DNA of 64,000 bases from contig NZ_CP043506.1 in the NCBI RefSeq assembly GCF_008365315.1, forward strand, positions 558,001 through 622,000, given 5' to 3'. This stretch comes from Acetobacter vaccinii. Its GTDB lineage: Bacteria > Pseudomonadota > Alphaproteobacteria > Acetobacterales > Acetobacteraceae. Position numbers and translations under genes: made by a program. The number at the start of each line of letters is the position of its first letter. The first letter of the stretch is position 1. Of this stretch, positions 9,269 to 17,371 are shown in pieces. The notes below the pieces were generated by a model. That model saw only the letters and a list, made by a program, of their open reading frames with translations. It did not search any database and had not been told where the DNA came from.

Positions 9269-10429
9269 GTGGCGGAAAGACAGGCGATGCAGCCAAAGGC
9301 AGCAGGCGGTAAGGCGGGTTCGGCAAAACGGGTATGGCGGGCGCTGGCCGTCATTGGGGCGACTGTGGGCGGGCTTGCCGCATCTGGCAGCGCCCAGGCC
9401 CAGTATGCCGGCCATATCAGCGAAATTGTGATGGACACCAACACGGGTGCCATTCTGTCCCAGAGCGACCCGGACCTGCGCCGCTATCCCGCCAGCCTGA
9501 CCAAGCTGATGACGCTGTATATGACCTTCAACGCGCTACGGGCGGGGGCCATTACGCTGGATCAGACGGTGCCCGTCTCCATCCACGCGTCCACCATGGA
9601 ACCGTCCAAGCTGGGCCTTGTGCCCGGCACGCATCTGACCGTTGAGCAGGCGATTCTCGCCCTTGTCACCAAATCCGCCAACGATGCCGCCTGCGCCCTG
9701 GGCGAACTGATCGGGGGCGGGAGCGAGCCCCAGTTTGCCTCCATGATGACCCAGCAGGCCCAGTCCCTGGGGATGACCAACACGGTCTTCCGCAATGCCT
9801 CTGGCCTGCCCGACCCGGAGCAGATGACAACCGCGCGTGACCTTGCCACCCTGGGCCGCAGGCTTGTTGTCGATTTTCCTGAATACTACCACTACTTCTC
9901 CACCCCGGCCTTCCGCTTCCACCGCAGGATGATCCCCAACCATAACCCGATGCTCAAGGCCTATGCCGGAGCCGACGGGATGAAGACGGGCTACACGCAG
10001 GAAGCCGGGCGTAACCTTGTTACCTCCGCCATCCGCGACAATGTGCGGCTGGTTGCTGTGGTCATGGGGGCGTCCAGCAATTCCCAGCGCTCGGCACTGA
10101 TGGCCGACCAGCTTGACCGTGGTTTTGATGCCGAAGGCGTGGCCCCGGTTGCCCGCCCGCTCATTCTCGCCCGTGCAACACCGCAGGACGGTGGCCGTCA
10201 CAAGCGCCACATGGTGGCTCTGGCTGCGGCCAACCGCCATGCTCCTCTTGAACTTGCAGAAGCCCCTGCCCCCGGCAGCCACCTGCGGCTTGCCCACCAC
10301 CACGGCCTGACTACCCCTGTGGCGCATGGCCACCATGTGCGCCTGATTGGGGCACGGGTGCACACCATCTCTGCATCCACAGGGCATGTACGCAGCCACA
10401 GCACGGGCCACGCCCACAACCGGACCTGA
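9269..10429 (+). CDS. dacA: D-alanyl-D-alanine carboxypeptidase (DacA/PBP5 type)
   Basis: A 386-residue periplasmic serine peptidase S11. The signal peptide ends near ASGSAQA-QYA (residue 44). The three active-site motifs are intact: SLTK (S76, K79), SAN (136-138) and KTG (239-241). It trims the terminal D-Ala of peptidoglycan pentapeptides. After about residue 310 the usual PBP5 beta-domain and amphipathic anchor are replaced by a roughly 75-residue His-rich tail (HHH, HGHH, GHAH). The frame begins with GTG at 9269; ATG at 9287 is an equally possible start. Confidence 0.92.
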   Translation: MAERQAMQPKAAGGKAGSAKRVWRALAVIGATVGGLAASGSAQAQYAGHISEIVMDTNTGAILSQSDPDLRRYPASLTKLMTLYMTFNALRAGAITLDQTVPVSIHASTMEPSKLGLVPGTHLTVEQAILALVTKSANDAACALGELIGGGSEPQFASMMTQQAQSLGMTNTVFRNASGLPDPEQMTTARDLATLGRRLVVDFPEYYHYFSTPAFRFHRRMIPNHNPMLKAYAGADGMKTGYTQEAGRNLVTSAIRDNVRLVAVVMGASSNSQRSALMADQLDRGFDAEGVAPVARPLILARATPQDGGRHKRHMVALAAANRHAPLELAEAPAPGSHLRLAHHHGLTTPVAHGHHVRLIGARVHTISASTGHVRSHSTGHAHNRT

Positions 10430-10567
10430 GAACCCGCCTTAATCATGCCCGCACACCGCCGAATGGCAGCCCCTGACATGAATGCGGGTTGCCTTTAGCG
10501 TTTGCTGTCTTATCTTTGCCGCTTTGCTGAGCAACAGGCGTCAGTCCAAAAGCACGGAGAAGAGAGA

Positions 10568-11368
10568 ATGGCGGGCAGAGGTGGCATTGTCATCCACACG
10601 GAAGAAGACTTCAAAGGTCTGCGGGCAGCAGGCCGTCTGGCGGCACAAACGCTTGACATGATCACCCCCTATGTCCAGCCCGGCGTTACGACTGAAGAGC
10701 TTGACCGTATCATCCACGACTACACGCTGGCCCATGGCGCGGTACCCGGCCCGCTGAACTATCGCGGCTATCCCAAGTCGTGCTGTATTTCCATCAACCA
10801 TGTTGTCTGCCACGGTATTCCGGGCGAGCGCGCGCTGCAGGAAGGCGATATCGTCAACATCGATGTCACCCCGCAGCTTGATGGCTGGTTTGGCGATACC
10901 AGCCGCATGTACACAGTTGGCAAGGTTGCCATCAAAGCCGCAAAGCTGGTGACCGTGACTTACGAAAGCCTGATGCGCGGGATTGAAGTCGTGCGCCCCG
11001 GCGCCACGCTGGGCGATATTGGCCATGCCATCCAGACCCATGCCCAGAAGCACCGCTACGCGATTGTTGAAGACTTCTGCGGTCATGGTATCGGCCGTAC
11101 CTTCCATGCCGAACCCAATATCCTGCATTTCGGCCGCCCCGGCGAAGGTATGAAGCTGAAGGCAGGCATGGTGTTTACCATCGAGCCCATGCTCAATATC
11201 GGCAAGCCTGAGGTCAAGATCCTTGACGACGGCTGGACAGCCGTGACCCGCGACCGCTCCCTGTCTGCTCAGTTTGAACACATGCTGGCCGTGACGGAAA
11301 CGGGCTACGAAATCTTCACCCTCTCTCCGGCTGGTTACACCTGCCCCCCCTACGTCACAAAAGGGTAA
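10568..11368 (+). CDS. map: Methionine aminopeptidase, type I
   Basis: A 266-residue dinuclear-metal peptidase. The metal ligands are visible at D99, D110, H173 (GHGIG), E206 (FTIEPM) and E237 (QFEHML); H82 in VCHGIP is the substrate-binding His. It removes the initiator Met from nascent proteins. The start is 10568 (MAGRGG), with GGAGAAGAGAG just upstream; the frame extends 22 codons further up without a ribosome site. It ends 5 nt before ggt, so the two are probably co-transcribed. Confidence 0.95.
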   Translation: MAGRGGIVIHTEEDFKGLRAAGRLAAQTLDMITPYVQPGVTTEELDRIIHDYTLAHGAVPGPLNYRGYPKSCCISINHVVCHGIPGERALQEGDIVNIDVTPQLDGWFGDTSRMYTVGKVAIKAAKLVTVTYESLMRGIEVVRPGATLGDIGHAIQTHAQKHRYAIVEDFCGHGIGRTFHAEPNILHFGRPGEGMKLKAGMVFTIEPMLNIGKPEVKILDDGWTAVTRDRSLSAQFEHMLAVTETGYEIFTLSPAGYTCPPYVTKG

Positions 11369-11373
11369 GTTCC

Positions 11374-13161
11374 ATGACAACCGCGCCCCAGTTCCGCCTT
11401 TTCCCTCTCCGCCCTCTGACCTTTGCGCTGGCATTATGCTGCGGGTTGGCGGGCACGGCGGGCGCGGTCCCGACAGACCCCCTGACACTCAACGCCCTAC
11501 AACCAGACTCGCTGTCCGCCCTGCCCCCGGCGTTTGGGGAGCACGGCATGGCCGTGTCCGCCCAGTCGCTTGCGTCGGAAACGGGGGCGCAGATTCTGGC
11601 CAAAGGCGGCAATGCGGCCGATGCCGCTGCCGCCATGGGGTATGCTCTGGCCGTTGTCTATCCTGCGGCGGGCAGTCTGGGCGGGGGTGGCTTTATGCTG
11701 CTACGCCCCCCCGGCAAACCGGGTATTTTCCTCGACTTCCGTGAAAAAGCGCCTCTAGCGGCAACAGCCGATATGTATCTGGATGCACAGGGCAATCCGC
11801 TGCCCAACCAGTCCACCCTGGGCTGGAAGGCTGTAGCAGTACCGGGCACCGTCGCCGGGCTGGAGGAAATGCACCGCCGCTGGGGCCACCTGACCCGGCA
11901 GACTGTCATGGAACCCGCAATCAAACTGGCTCGCGACGGTTTTATCCTGCGTCAGGGTGATGTGGACCTGCTGGCAACATCAACCGAGGCCTTCCGCAAA
12001 GACCCCTATGCCCGTGCGGTTTTCCTGCGGCCCGATGGCTCCCCCCTGCGTGTGGGGGACAGGCTGATCCAGAAAGACCTGGCCAACTCGCTTGATCTTA
12101 TTTCCCGCGATGGGGCAATCGCCTTCTACAAGGGGCCGATTGCGCGGACCCTTGTCAAACTCTCCCACCATAATGGTGGCATCCTCCAGATGGCGGATTT
12201 TGAACATTACAAACCACGCGAACTACCGCCACTCAGCTGTGGCTACAGGGGCTTTACGGTAGAAACCGCGCCCCCACCCAGTGCTGGTGGTGTCGCCCTG
12301 TGCGAAATTCTGGGCATTCTGTCAGGCTATGACATGCACGCGCTGGGCCTGCACACGGCCCCGGCCCTGCAACGCGAAATTGAAGCCATGCGCCATGCCT
12401 ATTCCGACAGGCGCAACCTTGGCGACCCGGCCTTTGTGCAAAACCCTGTCACCCATCTGCTTGACCCTGCGTATCTTGACGCCGTGCGGGCCAGTATTCC
12501 CACAGACAGGGCTGTCCCTTCCACCAGCCTGAACGCTGGAGAGGTCTCGCCCGAAAAGCCGCAGACCACCCAGTTTTCCGTCATTGACCGCGACGGTTTT
12601 GCCATTTCCACCACCTACACACTCAATGGCTGGTTCGGGGCCAAGGTCATGGGCGGCAGGACAGGCATTATCCTGAATGACGAGATGGATGACTTCTCGA
12701 TCAAACCGGGTGCCCCCAACATGTTTGGCATCCCCGGCAGTCTGGCCAATGCCATTGCACCGGGCAAAACCCCGCTGTCCTCCATGACCCCCACCATCCT
12801 GTCCCGCGACGGCAAGCCGGTGCTGGTTATTGGCAGCCCAGGTGGCTCGCGGATTCCCACTATTGTGTTGTCGGTTGTGCTGGGTGTGGTTGATTACGGG
12901 CTGGATATCCAACAGGCCATCGACCTGCCACGTGTGCATGAGCAATGGATGCCCGACACGGTGGAAGTGGAGTCGGGGGCAATCAGCCCCGAAGTGCAGC
13001 GCACGCTGGAGCACGAGGGCTATCACTTCCGCCCGCACGCCCCATGGGGCATGCCGGAAGGTATTCTGGTGGGTGGTCCCAAGTTGGGCCTACAGGGGGC
13101 TGTGCCGTATTACGGGGGCTATGACCGCCGCCATACAGGGGGAGCAGCCGTTGGCCAGTAA
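11374..13161 (+). CDS. ggt: Gamma-glutamyltransferase
   Basis: A 595-residue periplasmic Ntn hydrolase. The signal peptide ends near GTAGA-VPT (about residue 30). The large-subunit motif GGNAADAAAAMGYALAVVYP and SLGGGGFMLLR are present, and autoprocessing should occur before T398 of the TTQFSVID motif to release the small subunit. DDFSIKPGAPN and GSPGGSRIPT complete the substrate pocket. It cleaves glutathione and other gamma-glutamyl compounds in the periplasm. It follows map by 5 nt. The stop codon lies inside a palindrome (13152-13170). Confidence 0.95.
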   Translation: MTTAPQFRLFPLRPLTFALALCCGLAGTAGAVPTDPLTLNALQPDSLSALPPAFGEHGMAVSAQSLASETGAQILAKGGNAADAAAAMGYALAVVYPAAGSLGGGGFMLLRPPGKPGIFLDFREKAPLAATADMYLDAQGNPLPNQSTLGWKAVAVPGTVAGLEEMHRRWGHLTRQTVMEPAIKLARDGFILRQGDVDLLATSTEAFRKDPYARAVFLRPDGSPLRVGDRLIQKDLANSLDLISRDGAIAFYKGPIARTLVKLSHHNGGILQMADFEHYKPRELPPLSCGYRGFTVETAPPPSAGGVALCEILGILSGYDMHALGLHTAPALQREIEAMRHAYSDRRNLGDPAFVQNPVTHLLDPAYLDAVRASIPTDRAVPSTSLNAGEVSPEKPQTTQFSVIDRDGFAISTTYTLNGWFGAKVMGGRTGIILNDEMDDFSIKPGAPNMFGIPGSLANAIAPGKTPLSSMTPTILSRDGKPVLVIGSPGGSRIPTIVLSVVLGVVDYGLDIQQAIDLPRVHEQWMPDTVEVESGAISPEVQRTLEHEGYHFRPHAPWGMPEGILVGGPKLGLQGAVPYYGGYDRRHTGGAAVGQ

Positions 13162-13170
13162 TACTGGCCA
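13152..13170. repeat. Palindrome across the ggt stop codon
   Basis: TGGCCAGTA, one central A, then TACTGGCCA: 9-bp arms with a single-base centre. It includes the TAA at 13159-13161. It is too tight for a normal hairpin loop without opening the central pairs, so it may be a DNA site or chance. Confidence 0.5.
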
Positions 13171-13217
13171 CCTACCAACTACTCGCCTCAAACCGAGGTG
13201 AACCGCAAAGCTCCAGA

Positions 13218-13269
13218 AAAAGCCGGTTAAAAGCGGAGAGTTAATCCCCGCTCTCTGAACCAGGCTTTT
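13218..13269. terminator. Imperfect three-part hairpin between ggt and epmB
   Basis: Three stacked stems: AAAAGCC/GGCTTTT outermost, GGTT/GAACC next, and AGCGGAGA/TCCCCGCT (one mismatch) around the loop GTTAA. The outer arm ends in CTTTT on the plus strand and the other strand reads into AAAAGCC/TTTTCTGG, so it could terminate both convergent genes. Confidence 0.55.
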
Positions 13270-13366
13270 ACAGCGGGGTGAAGACCCCCTGCCCCTCCGG
13301 CTATGCAGGCTGCCTTATGTGTGGTGGCCTGCCTTTTTGCCCGGCAAGGTCACCACCCCCTGTCAG

Positions 13367-14416
13367 CTATAGCCGCGCCAGATCATGCGGGTTGCCTGCG
13401 GGGTCACGCACACGCAATGGCCCTTCCACATACTCCGGCCCCAGCGGCACTTTGCCGTGCCCTCCGGGTATGTCCAGCACATACAGGGGCCAGGCCAGAC
13501 CAGTCACACGCCCACGCAACCCGGCCAGAAGGCGCTGCCCCTCCTGCACAGGCACATGAAAGCGCGCGGTGCCGGGGGCCGGGTCTAGCTGGTGCAGGTA
13601 ATAGGGCCGCATGCGGCTTTCCACCATGGCGCGGAACAGGTCTTCCAGCGCCTGTTCGCTATCATTCACGCCACGCAGCAGTACCGACTGCCCGAGCAGG
13701 GGAATACCACGGCGCATAATACGCCCAAGGCTCTGCCGTGCGGCAGGTGACAGTTCCCGCGCGTGGTTGATATGTACCGCCATCCAGACCGCCTTGTTGC
13801 TCTCCAGCGCATCCAGCACGGCATCCGTCACCCGCTCCGGCGCAGCTACAGGCACACGGGTGTGCAGGCGGATGGTGGTCACATGCGCCATGCTCTCCAG
13901 CGCCTGCATGATGCTGGCCAGCCTGCGGGCCGACAGCATCAGCGGGTCACCCCCTGTCAGAATCACTTCGCGAATCTGGGTGTGTGTGCGCAACCAGTCC
14001 AGCGCCGTGTTTAATGCGACGTCATCCAGCACGCCACCATCCGGCCCCACATGTTCCCGCCGGAAACAGAAGCGGCAGTATAGCGGACAGACAAGCAGGG
14101 GCTTAAGCAAGGCGCGGTCGGCATAACGGTGCACAATGCCTGGCACGGGGGACAGGGCGTCGTCCCCGATCGGGTCAGAGCGTTCTGCCTGAGTGACCTC
14201 CAATTCCAGCCCCGATGGCACAACCTGCACACCAATGGGATCATCAGGCTGCTCGATCAGGTCCAGAAAGGCTGGCGGGATCGCCGTTGCATACTGCTGG
14301 GCAACGGCCTCCAGCATTCTGTGCTGGTCGGCAGGCACCAGCCCTGCCGCCACCAGGTCCTCTGGGGTGCGGAGCGTTCTGCCGGGGGATAATGGGGGCT
14401 TGACCGGTAAAGACAT
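13367..14416 (-). CDS. epmB: EF-P beta-lysylation protein EpmB (lysine 2,3-aminomutase-like)
   Basis: A 349-residue radical-SAM enzyme with the iron-sulfur motif C110-PLY-C114-RF-C117, GGDPLML for SAM binding and a PLP lysine region in the C-terminal half. The length fits EpmB (about 340) and not the longer clostridial KamA. EpmB converts alpha-lysine to beta-lysine, which EpmA then attaches to elongation factor P. The epmA gene starts only 20 nt away in the opposite direction, strong contextual support. The EF-P gene itself is not in the window. Confidence 0.92.
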   Translation of the reverse strand: MSLPVKPPLSPGRTLRTPEDLVAAGLVPADQHRMLEAVAQQYATAIPPAFLDLIEQPDDPIGVQVVPSGLELEVTQAERSDPIGDDALSPVPGIVHRYADRALLKPLLVCPLYCRFCFRREHVGPDGGVLDDVALNTALDWLRTHTQIREVILTGGDPLMLSARRLASIMQALESMAHVTTIRLHTRVPVAAPERVTDAVLDALESNKAVWMAVHINHARELSPAARQSLGRIMRRGIPLLGQSVLLRGVNDSEQALEDLFRAMVESRMRPYYLHQLDPAPGTARFHVPVQEGQRLLAGLRGRVTGLAWPLYVLDIPGGHGKVPLGPEYVEGPLRVRDPAGNPHDLARL

Positions 14417-14436
14417 ATACCGGCTCTACTCTCCCC

Positions 14437-15480
14437 ATGTCGGTATCTGCAACACCCCTTGTCCCCTCCGTCGGGCCAGACCCGCTCCGTATTCGTGACC
14501 GTATGCCCCATCTGATACGGCGGGGACTGGTCATGCGCGCCTGCCGCGCCTTTTTGGAAAGCCGTGGCTGCATGGAGGTGGAAACACCCTATGCCGTGCC
14601 CACACCGGGGGAGGAGGTCCACCTTCTGCCCTTTGGCACCGAGTATGAAACGCCCGAGGGCACACAGCACCGGCTCTTCCTGCACACCAGCCCGGAATTT
14701 GCGATGAAGCGGATTGTCGCCGCAACGGGCCTGCCTGTTTTCCAGTTCGCCCGTGTCTGGCGCAATGCGGAGGGCAGCCGCCTGCATGCCCCGGAATTTA
14801 CCATGCTGGAATGGTACCGCCCCCACCTAGGACTGGATGGGCTGATGGATGAGACTGAAGCCCTGCTCCGGGCTGTTCTCCCCCCCACCGTGCATTATGG
14901 CACCACCACACTGGACCTGACCCAACCCTTTGAGCGGTTAAGCATGGCCGATGCTTTTCAGCGCCACGCCGGGTGTGACCTGCTGGCCACCCAGGGTGAT
15001 GCCCATAAGCTGGCTCTTGCCGCCCACTGCCCCCTGCGTGAAGGAGAAAGCTGGGAGGACCTGTTTTTCCGCCTGCTGCTGGAACGGATAGAGCCTGCCA
15101 TAGGCCGCACACGCCCGACATTTCTGACCCACTGGCCTGCAAGCCAGGCAGCTCTGGCCTGCAAAGCCCCCCACGACCCACGCGTGGCCCTGCGGTTTGA
15201 ACTCTACGCCGCAGGCATGGAACTGGCCAACGCGTTTGAGGAACTGACAGACCCCACCGAACAGCGCACCCGGTTTGAGGCCGACCGTGCTCTACGCCAG
15301 CAGCTTTACCCCCAGCGCACCGACTGGCCGATGGACGATGCCCTGCTGGACGCCCTGCCCCATATGCCCCCATGCTCGGGCATTGCTCTGGGGTTTGACC
15401 GTCTGGTCATGCTGGCCTGCGCAACCCCACGCATACAGGATGTCTTGTGGATGGGCGGCCACTCTGCAACACTCCTGTAA
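14437..15480 (+). CDS. epmA: EF-P--(R)-beta-lysine ligase EpmA (PoxA/GenX)
   Basis: A 347-residue truncated class II lysyl-tRNA synthetase paralogue lacking the anticodon-binding domain. Motif 1 region FLESRGCMEVETP, motif 2 FARVWRNAEGSRLHAPEFTMLEWY and motif 3 GIALGFDRLVML are all present. It adenylates beta-lysine and ligates it to the conserved Lys of EF-P, which relieves ribosome stalling at polyproline. It is divergent from epmB with a 20-bp gap, so promoters must overlap the reading frames. It is followed 48 nt later by a lipoprotein gene. Confidence 0.94.
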   Translation: MSVSATPLVPSVGPDPLRIRDRMPHLIRRGLVMRACRAFLESRGCMEVETPYAVPTPGEEVHLLPFGTEYETPEGTQHRLFLHTSPEFAMKRIVAATGLPVFQFARVWRNAEGSRLHAPEFTMLEWYRPHLGLDGLMDETEALLRAVLPPTVHYGTTTLDLTQPFERLSMADAFQRHAGCDLLATQGDAHKLALAAHCPLREGESWEDLFFRLLLERIEPAIGRTRPTFLTHWPASQAALACKAPHDPRVALRFELYAAGMELANAFEELTDPTEQRTRFEADRALRQQLYPQRTDWPMDDALLDALPHMPPCSGIALGFDRLVMLACATPRIQDVLWMGGHSATLL

Positions 15481-15528
15481 GATGCCTCATGGCCCTATGC
15501 GTCTTTTTCCATCAGGAACCGGTCTGCC

Positions 15529-15939
15529 ATGAAACCAGCCAAGATACTGCCCATTGTCAGCTTTCTCGCCCTTGCCGCCTGTCAGGTGCCATCCCCGCAG
15601 GAGCGCAAGCTGCTCGACTCCATGGTCGGTAAGCAGGCCACTGACGTTGTGCGGGCCTTTGGTGTTCCCAACCGTGAATTTGTCACCGGGGACCACACCT
15701 TCCTCGCCTATATCCATCAGGAGACAGACTACACCATGCCCATGGGTGGCTGGGGCTGGGGTGGTCCGGGCTGGGGTTGGGGTGGTGGCTGGGGTGGACC
15801 CGGTTGGGGTTGGGGCGGCGGCTGGGGTGGACCAGGCTGGGGCGGTGGCGGCATGGCCTATACCTATAGCTGCCAGACAACCTTTGAACTTGTGAACGGC
15901 ATTGTCAGTGCCTGGACCATGAAGGGTGATGGCTGCTAG
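15529..15939 (+). CDS. Lipoprotein with Gly/Trp-rich repeat
   Basis: A 136-residue protein with a signal peptide and lipobox LAAC (Cys18). Residues about 20-70 resemble small outer-membrane lipoproteins of the SmpA/BamE type in layout (KLLDSMVGKQATDVVRAFGVPNREF, then a strand FLAYIHQ). Between residues about 72 and 108 it has a nearly pure Gly-Trp-Pro tract built on GGWGGPGWGWG units, then SCQTTFELVNGIVSAWTMKGDGC with two cysteines. Function unknown. The repeat DNA (about 15746-15853) looks prone to slippage. Confidence 0.82.
   Translation: MKPAKILPIVSFLALAACQVPSPQERKLLDSMVGKQATDVVRAFGVPNREFVTGDHTFLAYIHQETDYTMPMGGWGWGGPGWGWGGGWGGPGWGWGGGWGGPGWGGGGMAYTYSCQTTFELVNGIVSAWTMKGDGC
15746..15853 (+). 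repeat. Gly/Trp codon repeat tract
   Basis: Imperfect tandem units of GGCTGGGG/GGTTGGGG type encode GGWGGPGWGWG blocks. At least two near-identical copies of about 33 bp are visible, so unit number could vary between strains by slippage. Confidence 0.75.
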
Positions 15940-15972
15940 CCGCCCCTGACGGCCCCCTGCCGGAGAGACCGC

Positions 15973-16719
15973 ATGCCCCGCTCTATGCCCCCGCTGACCC
16001 GCCACAACACCCGCCTTGCTACGGGCCTGTTGCTGGTTCTGTCAGGCATGGCTGCGGGCTGCACACATCAGCCTGACGCCCGGCAGGATATTTACACCAC
16101 ACCCACAGCATCCTGCGCGCGCATGCTGCCAACCGTTACGGGCACCCGCACCTATACCCCGGCCAACCACACCGGGGCGGACGACCTGCGGGCCAGCCCC
16201 GACAGTGCCGTGGCCTACCCCAACCCGCAAACACCCGCCTTTTGCGACCGTCCCCTGTCGGAAACCCTGCGTGCCTCCATAGAAATGGCCAACTATAGCC
16301 GCGTGCTGGAAAAAGCAGGGCTTTTATCCCTGCTCCAGCAGAATGGGCCGTTTACCGTCTTTGGCATTCCCAACAGCGCGCTGGAAAGCTACGCCGCACC
16401 GCAGACCTCGGGCATACCGGACACACTGGTGGCACAGGCCCGCGCCATAGGGGCCTATTCCATTGTGCCGGGCCGGTGGACACAGGCGCGTATTCGGGCC
16501 GCAGTGCTGGCAAGCCCCAGCCATCAGGCTCATTTACCTACGCTCGATGGCGCAGGCATTCTGGCAAGGCTGGATGCCACAACCGGGCAGATCATACTGG
16601 AAAATGGGCATGGTGTGTCGACACGGCTCTGGGTCGTGGACGTGCCGCAGTCAAACGGCATTCTGTACTTTACGCAGGGGCTTCTGCCGCCCCCCAGCGC
16701 CCGCGCAGACCATAGCTGA
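15973..16719 (+). CDS. Fasciclin-domain lipoprotein
   Basis: A 248-residue lipoprotein: signal peptide, then lipobox GMAAGC (Cys30). From about residue 95 a FAS1 domain is recognisable: SLSETLRASIEMANYSRVLEKAGLLSLLQQNGPFTVFGIPNSAL corresponds to the first conserved box (FTVFAPTNxAF), and the end matches the second box. Bacterial FAS1 proteins are often adhesion or matrix proteins. It lies 33 nt after the Gly/Trp lipoprotein and is probably co-transcribed. Confidence 0.8.
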   Translation: MPRSMPPLTRHNTRLATGLLLVLSGMAAGCTHQPDARQDIYTTPTASCARMLPTVTGTRTYTPANHTGADDLRASPDSAVAYPNPQTPAFCDRPLSETLRASIEMANYSRVLEKAGLLSLLQQNGPFTVFGIPNSALESYAAPQTSGIPDTLVAQARAIGAYSIVPGRWTQARIRAAVLASPSHQAHLPTLDGAGILARLDATTGQIILENGHGVSTRLWVVDVPQSNGILYFTQGLLPPPSARADHS

Positions 16720-16748
16720 CGACAGGCTGGCGTTTAGCGGTTACGCCG

Positions 16749-17333
16749 TCAGCCCGGCAGGCTGACAGGGTTATCCCACCACTGGGTATCGGGCATGACA
16801 AAATCTGCCCCGCTGCCGACAAGGGCGGCAATCTGTTCCGGGTCGTGGGCACAGGCCACAACCGGCAGTTCCATCATCATCACCCACCACTGGGCCAGAG
16901 CGACAACCTGACCCAACCCATCCGCCCCGGCGTCCGCCTCGGGGGCGAAGCAGATATAGTCTGCTCCGTCCTCTCCCGCACGCATGGCGCTGTCGCGGCT
17001 TGCACCCACGCCAACGCCCAGTTGCAGGGTATCCCCCAACAGGCGGCGAACCTCGGCCACTGAATGGGCGCGATAGTCGGGGCTCAGATGTACCCCATCG
17101 CACCCGGCCTGCCGTGCCAGTTCCGGCCTGTCTTCTAGCATCAGGGCAATGCCCCGGTCCTGAATGATCGGCTGGATCAGGCTGAGCTGGGCCTCGGCCT
17201 GGATGTCAGGCATCGGGGCCAGCCGCAGCAGCAGGGCCGCAGGCTGGCAGCACGCCAGAGCGCGCTCCAGCACAGGTATGAAACCCGCTGTATCCTCAAG
17301 GAGAGGTGTTGCGGGATAAAGTTCACATACCAT
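16749..17333 (-). CDS. Thiamine phosphate synthase-like protein
   Basis: A 194-residue TIM-barrel protein of the ThiE/TenI family. Visible elements are the strand IALMLEDRPELARQAGCDGVHLS, LGVGVGASRDSAMRAGEDGADYICFAP, and a C-terminal phosphate region. Canonical ThiE shows a DxVHxGQxD signature; here the corresponding GVHLSPDYRAHS is divergent, so catalytic activity is uncertain and a TenI-like or degenerate role is possible. It lies 38 nt downstream of the class I aldolase on the same strand. Confidence 0.72.
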   Translation of the reverse strand: MVCELYPATPLLEDTAGFIPVLERALACCQPAALLLRLAPMPDIQAEAQLSLIQPIIQDRGIALMLEDRPELARQAGCDGVHLSPDYRAHSVAEVRRLLGDTLQLGVGVGASRDSAMRAGEDGADYICFAPEADAGADGLGQVVALAQWWVMMMELPVVACAHDPEQIAALVGSGADFVMPDTQWWDNPVSLPG

Positions 17334-17371
17334 ACCTGCTCTGTCCCCTGCGCTGCAGCCTGCCCTGTTGC

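Noticed and set aside
9536..10417. Minus-strand frame opposite dacA
   Set aside because: Mirror of the carboxypeptidase coding pattern in GC-rich DNA.
15746..15853. Tandem repeats considered as a CRISPR array
   Set aside because: The repeat is in-frame coding for Gly/Trp units, without spacers of constant length and no cas genes.
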